From assembly GCA_015654715.1 (NCBI GenBank), contig JAATGK010000430.1, positions 1-12,006 on the forward strand: a stretch of DNA of 12,006 nucleotides, written 5' to 3'. The stretch comes from Alphaproteobacteria bacterium (GTDB taxonomy: Bacteria; Pseudomonadota; Alphaproteobacteria; Micropepsales; Micropepsaceae). Shown here one piece after another: positions 1-6,345 of this stretch. The translations under genes and the position numbers were made by a program. Position 1 is the first letter of the stretch. Each line of letters starts with the position of its first letter. The notes below the pieces were generated by a model. The model searched no databases. It was not told the origin of the DNA and saw only the letters and a program-made list of their open reading frames with translations.

Positions 1-935
1 CACATCACATCAACGCCAAGTTCGCACTCTACGACGGCGGCACCAAAGCGCTGGCCGAGCAAGTGGCGAGTCATCGCTACGACTGGGACGCCATCGATAT
101 GGAACTGCCCGATGCGGTGGCGGCGTGCGACAGCGGGCTGCCCGAAAAAATCGATGCCGCCAGCCTTGCCGCGGCGCCTAATGGAACCCCGGCCGCGGCC
201 GACTTCGTGCCCGGTGCCATCGGTCCCTGCTGGGTGGCGAGCGTGGTCTACAGCCAGGTGATCGCGGTAGCGGCCGACAAAGCCGCCGTGCCTCTCGCCG
301 GCTTCTTCGACGTCAAAAATTACCCCGGCAAGCGGGCGCTGAACAAAACCAGCGCCAAGCTGAATGTCGAGATGGCACTGCTCGCCGACGGCGTGGCGCC
401 GAAAGACGTTTACGCGGTGCTCTCCAGCCCGCAAGGCGTGGCGCGCGCGTTGAAGAAACTCGATAGCTTGCGTGGCAACCTCGTCTGGTACACCAGCCCC
501 GCCGACGCCGCGCAAATGGTGATCGACGGCCGCGTCGCCTTCGCGTCGCTGCCCAATTGGGCGGTCTACGACGCCAATACCGCCCAGCCGCAGCCGAAGC
601 TTGCCATCATCTGGGACCGCCAGCTCTACGAACTCGAAGTGCTCGCCGTTCCGAAAGGCAATCCCAAAGCCAAGCGGGCAATGAATTTCGTGCGCTACGC
701 CACAAGCGCCGAGAGTCTCGGCAAGATGGCGAGCTGGGTCGCTTATGGCCCGGCGCGCAAAAGCGCCCTCGCCTTGGTGCAGAAGCAGCCCGAACTGCAC
801 ATCGACATGAGGCCATACCTGCCAACCGCCCATTTCGCCACCGCGTTTGAAGTCGACGATGGCTGGTGGCGGCTGCATGGCGCCGATGTGGCGGTGCTCT
901 GGCAGGAATGGCTGACCAAGTCCGACCCGCACTGA
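1..935 (+). CDS. Polyamine-type ABC transporter substrate-binding protein, 5' partial
   Basis: This is the C-terminal 310 or so residues of a periplasmic solute-binding protein. The frame is open from base 3 to the TGA at 933-935, so the gene begins left of the window; a GTG at 63 lies inside it and is not a credible start. The segment reading GPCWVAS, then a domain with FFDVKNYPGKRAL, EMALLADGVAPKDVY, ALKKLDSL and a later VAFASLPNWAVYDAN stretch, follows the layout of the PotD/PotF-like family, which delivers spermidine or putrescine to an ABC importer. The ligand cannot be read from the sequence, because related proteins bind other small cations or organic solutes. The signal peptide and the partner permease and ATPase genes would lie upstream. 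It converges on the next gene with only 30 bp between stops. Confidence 0.85.
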   Translation, partial: HHINAKFALYDGGTKALAEQVASHRYDWDAIDMELPDAVAACDSGLPEKIDAASLAAAPNGTPAAADFVPGAIGPCWVASVVYSQVIAVAADKAAVPLAGFFDVKNYPGKRALNKTSAKLNVEMALLADGVAPKDVYAVLSSPQGVARALKKLDSLRGNLVWYTSPADAAQMVIDGRVAFASLPNWAVYDANTAQPQPKLAIIWDRQLYELEVLAVPKGNPKAKRAMNFVRYATSAESLGKMASWVAYGPARKSALALVQKQPELHIDMRPYLPTAHFATAFEVDDGWWRLHGADVAVLWQEWLTKSDPH

Positions 936-965
936 CAGCACAAAAACCGCACCCGGCGCAGCGCA

Positions 966-1463
966 TCACTTCAAGCGGCGGACCTTGATGATGCCGGGGT
1001 GACTGCTGACCGTCATACTGTAGCTGCTGAAAATGGCACGCGCGATCTTGACCACCTCGCCTTCCTTGGCGCGGAATTTCGACGAGTCGCCATCGATCTG
1101 GCGCCAGACTTGGCCGTTTTCGAGCGTGACGATCGCCCGGCCGTTCTGCGTGTAAGCGAAGGACTTCAAGGGCGAGCTGATGGCATCGATCTCATCGGCC
1201 TGTTTGCTGTCGTCTTTGGCGATGAAATCGGCCCCGAATTGCGCTTCCGGCGACACCGGCTTGGCGGCGGTCGGCGGCGCGGCAGCGGTGGAAATCTCCC
1301 CGGCTTTCAATTGCGCGGCGATGGCGTCGTAACAGGCAAGCCGCGCCCCGGCGTCGCTCTTGGCGGCACACAGGCCGAGTGGAAGCTCAAGACTGGGCGC
1401 CGCGCCGGCGGCCCCGGCGAGTGCGATGACGGCCATAAGCCCCGTGAACAGCCTGCTCGGCAT
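966..1463 (-). CDS. Secreted protein of unknown function, paralog A of a tandem pair
   Basis: This 165-residue protein has an N-terminal signal peptide (residues 1 to about 22, ending near GAAGAAP). A short conserved motif follows, with cysteines at 32 and 44 and the sequence RLACYD at 41-46, then a low-complexity linker. The C-terminal domain (about 95-165) contains VTLENGQVWRQIDGD, VKIARAIFSSYSM and the end IKVRRLK. The same three blocks occur in the upstream neighbour, so the two arose by duplication. The RLACYD motif resembles one in the VasI/TagO family of type VI secretion accessory proteins, but no such locus is present and I assign no function. The start is ATG at 1461-1463 behind a good ribosome site (GGAGAGG). 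It begins 21 bp after the neighbour's stop, so the two are probably cotranscribed. It most likely acts in the periplasm or envelope. Confidence 0.85.
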   Translation of the reverse strand: MPSRLFTGLMAVIALAGAAGAAPSLELPLGLCAAKSDAGARLACYDAIAAQLKAGEISTAAAPPTAAKPVSPEAQFGADFIAKDDSKQADEIDAISSPLKSFAYTQNGRAIVTLENGQVWRQIDGDSSKFRAKEGEVVKIARAIFSSYSMTVSSHPGIIKVRRLK

Positions 1464-1484
1464 GATTCCTCTCCGACAAATCCG

Positions 1485-2036
1485 TTACTTGATCCGCTTG
1501 ACTTTGTAGGTGCCCCATACGCCTTCGATCGACAGGCTGTAGCTGTCGAGGAAGCCGCGGGAAATCTTCACCGCGTCGGCGGCGCCGAAACGGGCGGTGG
1601 TCGTGTCGGAATCGAGCTGGCGCCAGACCTGCCCGTCCTCAAGCGTGACGGTGAAATGCTTGAACGCATTCCAGCTCACCGCTTTCACCTTGGCGACAAT
1701 GGAAGCGGCCTTTTGCGGCGCCGCAGCGGACGCCGGCAGCCGCTCGCTGCCGAAATCGGCCGACGCCTGCGGCGCGGGCGGCGGTGCGGGGGCAACGGGC
1801 GCAGGCGTAACCGGGGCGGGCGCGGTGGCTACCGGCGCGGCCACAATGGGGGCAGCTGCGGTGACTGGCGCTGGCGCATCATGGCGCGCCAGCACGCGAT
1901 CAAAACAGGCCAGCCGCGCGGCGTCGCCAAGGCCGCGACAGGCGTTCATTTCCGCCAAGGGATCAGCGGCCTCGGCTGCAGCGTTCGCCGCCATCGCCGC
2001 CAAAGCGGCAGCAAGAATCAGATATGCCCTGGCCAT
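1485..2036 (-). CDS. Secreted protein of unknown function, paralog B of a tandem pair
   Basis: This 183-residue protein is the first gene of the pair. The frame could open further upstream at 2102, but ATG at 2034-2036 is preferred: GGGAGAGGG lies just before it, matching the ribosome site of paralog A, and it places a signal peptide (about residues 1-24, ALAAMAANAAAEA) at the N-terminus. Cysteines 33 and 44 frame the RLACFDR motif. A Pro/Ala/Val-rich linker (about 54-92) follows, and the C-terminal domain (about 112-183) contains VTLEDGQVWRQLDSD, VKISRGFLDSYSLSI and the end YKVKRIK. The linker is longer and more repetitive than in paralog A, while the terminal domains align well. The domain may be a small beta fold that binds another envelope component, but this is inference only. 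Function is not recognised. Confidence 0.85.
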   Translation of the reverse strand: MARAYLILAAALAAMAANAAAEAADPLAEMNACRGLGDAARLACFDRVLARHDAPAPVTAAAPIVAAPVATAPAPVTPAPVAPAPPPAPQASADFGSERLPASAAAPQKAASIVAKVKAVSWNAFKHFTVTLEDGQVWRQLDSDTTTARFGAADAVKISRGFLDSYSLSIEGVWGTYKVKRIK

Positions 2037-2134
2037 AATCCCTCTCCCGCACGACCCCGCAAGGTTATCGCCGTGGGCCGCGCGGCGCAAACGACCTTGC
2101 ACTTAAGGGTGCGAACGGGCAGTTTTCGCCCCCA

Positions 2135-2211
2135 GACCCCGTAGCTCAGCAGGATAGAGCATCGGTTTCCTAAACCGAGGGCCGCGTGTTCGAGTCACGC
2201 CGGGGTCACCA
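2135..2211 (+). tRNA. tRNA-Arg (anticodon CCU)
   Basis: All four arms fold by eye. The acceptor strands GACCCCG (2135-2141) and CGGGGTC (2201-2207) pair perfectly. The D stem is GCTC/GAGC (2144-2147 with 2157-2160). The anticodon stem is TCGGT/ACCGA (2162-2166 with 2174-2178) around loop TTCCTAA, placing anticodon CCT at 2169-2171. The T stem is GCGTG/CACGC (2184-2188 with 2196-2200) around TTCGAGT. The discriminator base is A2208 and CCA is encoded at 2209-2211. It reads AGG arginine codons, which are rare in GC-rich genomes. No integrase or duplicated 3' end is seen nearby. Confidence 0.97.
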
Positions 2212-2332
2212 GCCTACGCTGCGCAGCAGCGGATGCTGCCGCGCCGAAGTTGCGTAGCAACGCAGGCGGGCCAATTCGGTCCGCGCAGCTACGGCTCGGC
2301 AAGCCAGGTCTTGTCACTAGCGAGCACCGGAA

Positions 2333-2998
2333 ATGTGCGGGAAAATCACGCAGATGCTGACTTGGAGCGAGGTGGTCGGGCTTGCCGACCTGCAAACCTC
2401 GATCCGGCCCGATGGGGTCGCGACGGTGACGCCGATGCGGCTGGCGTCGGTGATCGTTCGCGATGACAGCGGCCAGCGCAAAGCGGTGCGGATGCGCTGG
2501 GGGTTGATACCCCCCGGCGCCAAGGACCCCACGGTCAAGCCGCACATTCATGCCCGCGCCGAAACCATCGACGTGAAACCGGCATTCCGCGCCGCCTTCG
2601 CCGCCCGCCGCGGCATCCTCGCGGTGACCAGTTTCAACGAGGGCCGCGAGATTACGCCAACCAAAACCGAGCAGCATGTGTTGACGCCGCTGGACGGCGC
2701 GCCAATCGGCATCGCGGTGGTGTGGGAGCGCCAAAGCAACATGAACAGAGAACCGCACGGCGGCGCGCTGCTGACCTTCGCCATGGTGACGGTGCCGCCG
2801 AACGATCTCATCGCCACCATCACCGATCGCATGCCGGCGCTGCTCGCAGCCGCCGACTGGCCGATGTGGCTCGGCGAAGTGACCGCCACGCCGGACGAGG
2901 TGAAGGCGCTGCTCAAAACGTCGGAACGTGCGCTCGGCATGCAACGCGCCGCCAAGCCGCCGTCCAAGAAAGACGACGGCCAGCCGACGTTGTTTTAG
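2333..2998 (+). CDS. SRAP-family protein (YedK/HMCES-like), divergent active site
   Basis: This 221-residue protein belongs to the SOS-response-associated peptidase (SRAP) family, whose studied members (E. coli YedK, human HMCES) crosslink through Cys2 to abasic sites in single-stranded DNA. The start at 2333 is fixed by the MCG N-terminus, which gives Cys2 after Met removal. Family landmarks are RWGLIPP (55-61), ARAET (74-78), the Glu of FNEG (E103, aligned by eye to YedK E105) and TDRMPALL (164-171). Two residues differ from YedK: the Asn75 position reads His73 (HIHARAET) and the His160 position reads Thr164. The C-terminus is basic and ends QPTLF, resembling a beta-clamp-binding pentapeptide. 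It follows the tRNA by 121 bp and converges on the XRE gene. No clear GTTC-N7-GTTC LexA box was seen upstream. Family membership is firm; whether the chemistry is conserved is open. Confidence 0.92.
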   Translation: MCGKITQMLTWSEVVGLADLQTSIRPDGVATVTPMRLASVIVRDDSGQRKAVRMRWGLIPPGAKDPTVKPHIHARAETIDVKPAFRAAFAARRGILAVTSFNEGREITPTKTEQHVLTPLDGAPIGIAVVWERQSNMNREPHGGALLTFAMVTVPPNDLIATITDRMPALLAAADWPMWLGEVTATPDEVKALLKTSERALGMQRAAKPPSKKDDGQPTLF

Positions 2999-3017
2999 CC
3001 AAGCACCCAACCGGGCG

Positions 3018-3041
3018 TCGGGGCCTTAGCGGCCGAGTTTT
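3018..3041 (+). terminator. Weak terminator-like hairpin between convergent genes
   Basis: In the 46-bp gap between the stops of the SRAP and XRE genes, GGCC (3022-3025) and GGCC (3031-3034) can pair around loop TTAGC. Two further pairs (TC with GA) are possible across a bulge, and TTTT lies at 3038-3041. The stem is short, so this is a weak candidate for ending the SRAP transcript. Confidence 0.35.
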
Positions 3042-3044
3042 CGA

Positions 3045-3458
3045 TCAGGGCGTTTCGGAGTCCGATAGCGAACGCACATAGGCGAGCGCGGCTTTGCGCT
3101 TCTGCGGATCCTTGATGCGCGTGAACGCCACCACGACTTGGCGGCTCTGCACGGCGGCTTCCGAATCAACACCGGCGCTACCGCCGTCTTCACCCGCCAC
3201 ATGTGGCGTTTCGAAAAAGCTCGCCACCGGGATGTTCAGGATCTCGGCGATTTCCATCAACCGTCCTGCACCAACCCGATTAACGCCGGTCTCGTATTTC
3301 TGAACTTGCTGGTAGGCGATGCCGAGCCGATCAGCGAGCCCTTGCAATGTCATTTTTGCGTTTTTGCGATGTACACGGATGGATTGCCCGACTTCGGCAT
3401 CCAACATGCGCGAACGCTTTCGCCTGTCGACCGGTCCCGACCCCTGTGCGGATTTCAT
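3045..3458 (-). CDS. XRE-family helix-turn-helix transcriptional regulator
   Basis: This 137-residue DNA-binding protein has a Cro/CI-type helix-turn-helix at about residues 24-82 (VGQSIRVHRKNAKMTLQGLA, then QQVQKYETGVNRVGAGRL). A Gly/Ser/Glu-rich linker follows (about 88-105), then a basic C-terminal segment (RIKDPQKRKAALAYVRSLS). This layout is common in short alphaproteobacterial XRE regulators with the QQVQKYE...NRVGAGRL signature. I chose ATG at 3456-3458, with GAGAA just upstream. An ATG at 3486-3488 would add ten residues, and one at 3405-3407 would leave only the domain core. The longer open frame to 3836 is arginine-rich and shadow-like upstream of these. Repeated GTTC elements cover the candidate starts, suggesting autoregulation by inference. 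Its targets are unknown. Confidence 0.9.
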   Translation of the reverse strand: MKSAQGSGPVDRRKRSRMLDAEVGQSIRVHRKNAKMTLQGLADRLGIAYQQVQKYETGVNRVGAGRLMEIAEILNIPVASFFETPHVAGEDGGSAGVDSEAAVQSRQVVVAFTRIKDPQKRKAALAYVRSLSDSETP

Positions 3459-3461
3459 TGT

Positions 3462-3508
3462 GTTCTCATTCTTTTGTGCGCAGTTCATTCTTGTTCTCAG
3501 AGACAATA
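3462..3508. promoter_or_regulatory. Candidate operator: phased GTTC repeats at the XRE start
   Basis: GTTC occurs at 3462, 3483 and 3493, spaced 21 and 10 bp, which is close to two and one helical turns. GTTCTCA is repeated exactly at 3462-3468 and 3493-3499. The right copy lies in TTGT-T-CTC-A-GAG-ACAA, an inverted repeat with one extra base. The cluster covers the possible start codons of the XRE gene, where an autoregulatory operator would be plausible. No binding is shown. Confidence 0.4.
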
Positions 3509-3530
3509 GGTGCCTGCTAGAGGCGCTATA

Positions 3531-3558
3531 AAGATAGTCCGCCTGCGTCGTCCGGCAA
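3531..3558 (-). promoter_or_regulatory. Candidate promoter for the XRE gene
   Basis: On the minus strand a TTGCCG -35-like hexamer (3553-3558) and a TATCTT -10-like hexamer (3531-3536) are separated by 16 bp, each matching the sigma-70 consensus at four of six bases. Transcription would start near 3524, upstream of the GTTC cluster and of both candidate ATGs. Confidence 0.3.
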
Positions 3559-3830
3559 ATCCCGGGGAAGGGGGAAATCGACGGAAATCCATGGATAACG
3601 CCGCGGCGAAACGGCCTCGATCCGGCGATCGATGACGGCCTATACATGCAAAATTTTTCGCCAAATCCGGGTGGCAGACGAGCCATACCTCCGGCGCATA
3701 ACCTCCGTCGCGACCGGTCGGTTCGAGGTCCGCTCGGCTCACCTGCGAAGGCCGCGAGCGCTTCGAATTTGCGCGCCGCCGCGCCCGGACGACAAATGCG
3801 CCGTTGTCGAATCGGCGCGAATGGAGACTG

Positions 3831-3869
3831 TGCCAACTTTTGGCATGCCGCGAAAAGCCTGCATAAAAT
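3831..3869 (+). promoter_or_regulatory. Promoter-like site with a palindrome over the -35 element
   Basis: TGCCAACTTTTGGCA (3831-3845) is a perfect inverted repeat of six bases around CTT. Its right arm TTGGCA (3840-3845) is a fair -35 element, followed after 18 bp by TAAAAT (3864-3869), a good -10 element. This is the arrangement of a repressible sigma-70 promoter firing rightward. No gene follows in that direction for several hundred bases, so any product would be non-coding or very small. Confidence 0.4.
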
Positions 3870-4123
3870 CGAGGGAATCCACTTGCTCGCAAGCTTGCAG
3901 CGCGCGGCAGTGGCCGGTGAAATCTGCCCGCCGCGCGCTCACGCCGGAACGCGCCAGATGCGCCGGTGACGCCGAGGGCATCGCGTGAACGCGCCCGCCG
4001 CGGACCACCCGCAGCGCATTCGGCTCCGGCGGCATCAGACGGACGGCGATATCGCACCCATTTTCATCACCTGGAGCGGCCGCGTCGCACCTTGCACGTC
4101 GATCACAAGATCGCGATGTTGAC

Positions 4124-4136
4124 GTTGCAATGCAAC
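4124..4136. repeat. Perfect 13-bp palindrome GTTGCAATGCAAC
   Basis: GTTGCA and TGCAAC are exact inverted copies around a single A. The one-base centre favours a dimeric-protein binding site over an RNA hairpin. No promoter or gene that it would control could be identified, so its role is unknown. Confidence 0.4.
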
Positions 4137-4300
4137 CAGTTGGCGAAGGTCAAAAGCAGGCGGAGATAAGTTCTGTGACGCTGAGACGCACTTCGCCGCC
4201 GCCGCCGATTGCGCGCGTAACAGACATTTATCGAGTCATCGGCACGCCGGGCTAAGTGCTGGTCGCGGGCGTCGTCCAGCGCTCAAGTCGCTTTAATCCG

Positions 4301-4347
4301 CCTACGGAATGTAGGGACCGGAACGTACCAGCCCGATCGCCGCGATC
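4301..4347 (-). terminator. Two inverted repeats at the 3' end of the oxidoreductase operon
   Basis: GATCGC-C-GCGATC (4335-4347) is a perfect palindrome overlapping the TGA stop of the last oxidoreductase. CCTAC-GGAAT-GTAGG (4301-4315) is a perfect 5-bp stem with a 5-base loop about 20 bp further on. Neither is followed by a T-run in the minus-strand direction, so they could protect the mRNA end or assist factor-dependent termination; they are not a classic terminator. Confidence 0.35.
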
Positions 4348-5368
4348 AGAGAGCGAATGCCACTTCGCGGCCGGTTTGCGCCGCCGCTTCGGCGGCCTCG
4401 AGCAGCTCCATCACCGCCAGCGCTTCACTTGGCATCACCGGAAGCGGCGCCGTACCGCGGAGCCCATCGCGAACGCCCGCATAAAAGGCGCCGTAACGCC
4501 CGCGTTCGACGGTGACGGCTTGTTCACGACCGCCCGGCAACACCAGTTGCGCCGGGGCCGCTTCAAGCCCGTAGGCGGCATCGGAGGGCTTCAGGCCCGC
4601 CGCCAAACCTTTCTCTTGCGGATCGAGACCACGCTTGATGAAGCTGGCGCCGCTGCCATGAACGACAAACCGCACATCCGTCGGCGCCAGGGAATCACCG
4701 GCAAGCACCACGCGCGTCGTCGCGTAACGCAGAACGACATGGAAATAGTCCGTGGTCAAAGCCCCGGTGCGCCGGGCCGCCAGATCGGCCGAAATCGCCA
4801 GCGGCTTTCCGAAAAGCTGCAGCGCCTGATCAAGCAAATGCGATCCGAGATCGTACCAGGTTCCGGTCGCGGCGCCGGCGCGCTCGCGCCAGCGATCCTG
4901 CACTTTGGGGCGATAGGTATCGAAGCGCGATTCCATATACGCGACGCGGCCGAGCGTGCCTTCGCGCGCCAGTTTCTTCAGGGTGAGGAAATCGCCGTCC
5001 CAGCGGCGATTGTGAAAAACGGTGAGAAGACGGCCGCGGGCTTTGCCGATCAGCTTCTTCGCCTCAACCGACGTGAGCGCCATCGGCTTGTCGATCACGA
5101 CGTGCTTGCCCGCTGCGAGCGCCCGCGCCGCAAGATCGAAATGCGACTCGTTCGGTGTCGCCACCACGACGAGATCGATCACAGGATCAGCGAACACCGC
5201 TTGCGGATCGCGAACAGCTTTGACGCCGGGATAAGCGGCGGCGATTTCGCCCACGCGGCTCGAAACGATGGCGGCGAGATGCAAGCCTTCGGTGGCAGTG
5301 ATCAACGGGGCATGAAAGACACGGCCGGCCAAGCCGTAACCGATCAGGGCGACGTTGAAGCGGCTCAT
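4346..5368 (-). CDS. Gfo/Idh/MocA family oxidoreductase (second of two)
   Basis: This 340-residue cytoplasmic NAD(P)-dependent dehydrogenase has an N-terminal Rossmann fold with GYGLAG (10-15), VVVATPNESHFDLA (67-80) and GKHVVIDKP (87-95). K94 is the expected catalytic lysine of the usual EKP motif, here DKP. The C-terminal half carries WYDLGSHLLDQALQLFG, with D173 and H177 at the positions that normally act on the substrate hydroxyl. It is closest in style to the YdgJ/IolW type (sugar or inositol-like substrates), but the substrate cannot be deduced. Its ATG overlaps the stop of the preceding paralog by 4 bp (ATGA), so translation is probably coupled. Length is normal for the family. It diverges from its neighbour mainly in the C-terminal substrate region. 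Confidence 0.93.
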   Translation of the reverse strand: MSRFNVALIGYGLAGRVFHAPLITATEGLHLAAIVSSRVGEIAAAYPGVKAVRDPQAVFADPVIDLVVVATPNESHFDLAARALAAGKHVVIDKPMALTSVEAKKLIGKARGRLLTVFHNRRWDGDFLTLKKLAREGTLGRVAYMESRFDTYRPKVQDRWRERAGAATGTWYDLGSHLLDQALQLFGKPLAISADLAARRTGALTTDYFHVVLRYATTRVVLAGDSLAPTDVRFVVHGSGASFIKRGLDPQEKGLAAGLKPSDAAYGLEAAPAQLVLPGGREQAVTVERGRYGAFYAGVRDGLRGTAPLPVMPSEALAVMELLEAAEAAAQTGREVAFAL

Positions 5369-6345
5369 AGCGCCACTTCGCGCCGTTCGGCCGCGCTTTT
5401 GTCGCCGGCTTCGAGCACGTCCATCACCGCGATGGCTTCATCAAGCGTCACCGGCTGCGGCGCGGTACCGAGAATGGCGTCGCGCACCGCGATGTAGAAG
5501 GCACGGCTGTCGGCCTTGCCCGCCGGCGCCGCCCGCGTCGTGCCGTCCGGAAAGGTCAGCGTGCCGGGGTTGGGGTCGACGCCATCGCGCAAATTGATGC
5601 CGTATTTGGTCAGGCTCGCCTTACTGCCATGCACGACGAAACGCAGTTCCTCCGCCGGCGCCAGGAAACAGCTCGTCAGCACGACGCGCAGCTTCTCGTA
5701 GCGCAGCAGCGCGTGGAAGAAATCGATGGCGCCGCCGCCGGGACGCTGGATCGCCTGATCGCAAGTGATGGCAATCGGTTTGCCGAACAGTTGCAGCGCC
5801 TGATCCATGAGATGCGGTGCGAGGTCCCACCACGTGCCGGTGGCGGCGCCCGGCTTCTCGCGCCAAGCATCGGGGACCTTCGGCGCCCAGCGGTCGAAAT
5901 GAGATTCGAAATAGGCGATGTCGCCCAGCGTACCGTCGGCGATCATCGTTTGCAGCGCCTTGTAATCGGCGTAGTAGCGGAAATTGTGGAACACAGTGAG
6001 AAGGCGCCCCGCTGCTGCCGCCCGCTTCTTCAATTCGCGCGCCTCGGCCGCGGTGACGGTGAACGGCTTGTCGACCACGACATGCTTGCCGGCCGCCAAT
6101 GCCCGCGAACAGAGATCGAAATGCGCCGTGTTGGGCGTCGAAATCGAAATCAGATCGATCGACGGATCGGCGAAGACGCTTTCGGGATCGGCCACCACCG
6201 GCACGCCGGGATGATCGCGGGCGATGTCCGCGGTGCGCGTCGAAACGATCGCCACGAGCCTCAGACCTTCGGTTCGCGGCACCGGGTCGGCATGAAACAC
6301 GCGTCCGCCGAGGCCGTATCCGATCACTGCAACATTGAGAGTCAT
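5365..6345 (-). CDS. Gfo/Idh/MocA family oxidoreductase (first of two)
   Basis: This 326-residue NAD(P)-dependent dehydrogenase is homologous to the following gene along its whole length. Motifs are GYGLGG (9-14), STPNTAHFDLC (69-79), GKHVVVDKP (86-94, catalytic-type K93), LLTVFHNFR (115-123) and TWWDLAPHLMDQALQLFG (171-188, with D174 and H178). The frame opens upstream to 6402, but ATG at 6343-6345 is chosen because the Rossmann strand begins directly after it and it forms a 4-bp ATGA overlap with the stop of the membrane-protein gene. Keeping two full-length paralogs side by side suggests consecutive or alternative steps on related sugars, for instance oxidation and reduction at a ring position. 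That is inference. Confidence 0.93.
   Translation of the reverse strand: MTLNVAVIGYGLGGRVFHADPVPRTEGLRLVAIVSTRTADIARDHPGVPVVADPESVFADPSIDLISISTPNTAHFDLCSRALAAGKHVVVDKPFTVTAAEARELKKRAAAAGRLLTVFHNFRYYADYKALQTMIADGTLGDIAYFESHFDRWAPKVPDAWREKPGAATGTWWDLAPHLMDQALQLFGKPIAITCDQAIQRPGGGAIDFFHALLRYEKLRVVLTSCFLAPAEELRFVVHGSKASLTKYGINLRDGVDPNPGTLTFPDGTTRAAPAGKADSRAFYIAVRDAILGTAPQPVTLDEAIAVMDVLEAGDKSAAERREVAL

Larger units (their letters stand above)
3489..4345. other. Long intergenic stretch without a convincing gene
   Basis: About 860 bp lies between the start of the XRE gene and the stop of the last oxidoreductase. The open frames here are short, arginine-rich and lack recognisable motifs or ribosome sites, so I call none. 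It does contain a promoter-like palindrome near 3831-3869, a 13-bp perfect palindrome at 4124-4136, hairpins at 4301-4315 and 4335-4347, and CTTGC-TC-GCAAG followed by GCAAGCTTGC near 3883-3900. It could hold a small RNA or the remains of a lost gene; neither is shown. Confidence 0.6.

Noticed and set aside
999..2144. A 381-codon plus-strand frame over the paralog pair
   Set aside because: It is very Arg/Gly-rich with no recognisable motif, whereas the opposite strand encodes two homologous secreted proteins with good ribosome sites.
2212..2332. An integration site or mobile-element edge after the tRNA
   Set aside because: There is no integrase and no repeat of the tRNA 3' end in the window. 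The small stems GCAGC-GGAT-GCTGC (2226-2239) and GTTGC-GTA-GCAAC (2249-2261) are short and have no T-run.
3483..3496. A LexA box upstream of the XRE gene
   Set aside because: GTTC and GTTC are separated by six bases, while the alphaproteobacterial site needs seven.
3497..4057. Open frames of about 100-190 codons in the intergenic stretch
   Set aside because: All are Arg/Ala-rich, lack ribosome sites, and none shows a family motif or hydrophobic pattern.
4175..4255. A 26-residue frame starting GTG with GGAG upstream
   Set aside because: The ribosome site is plausible, but the peptide has a run of prolines and no membrane or other feature. A frame this short is expected by chance.
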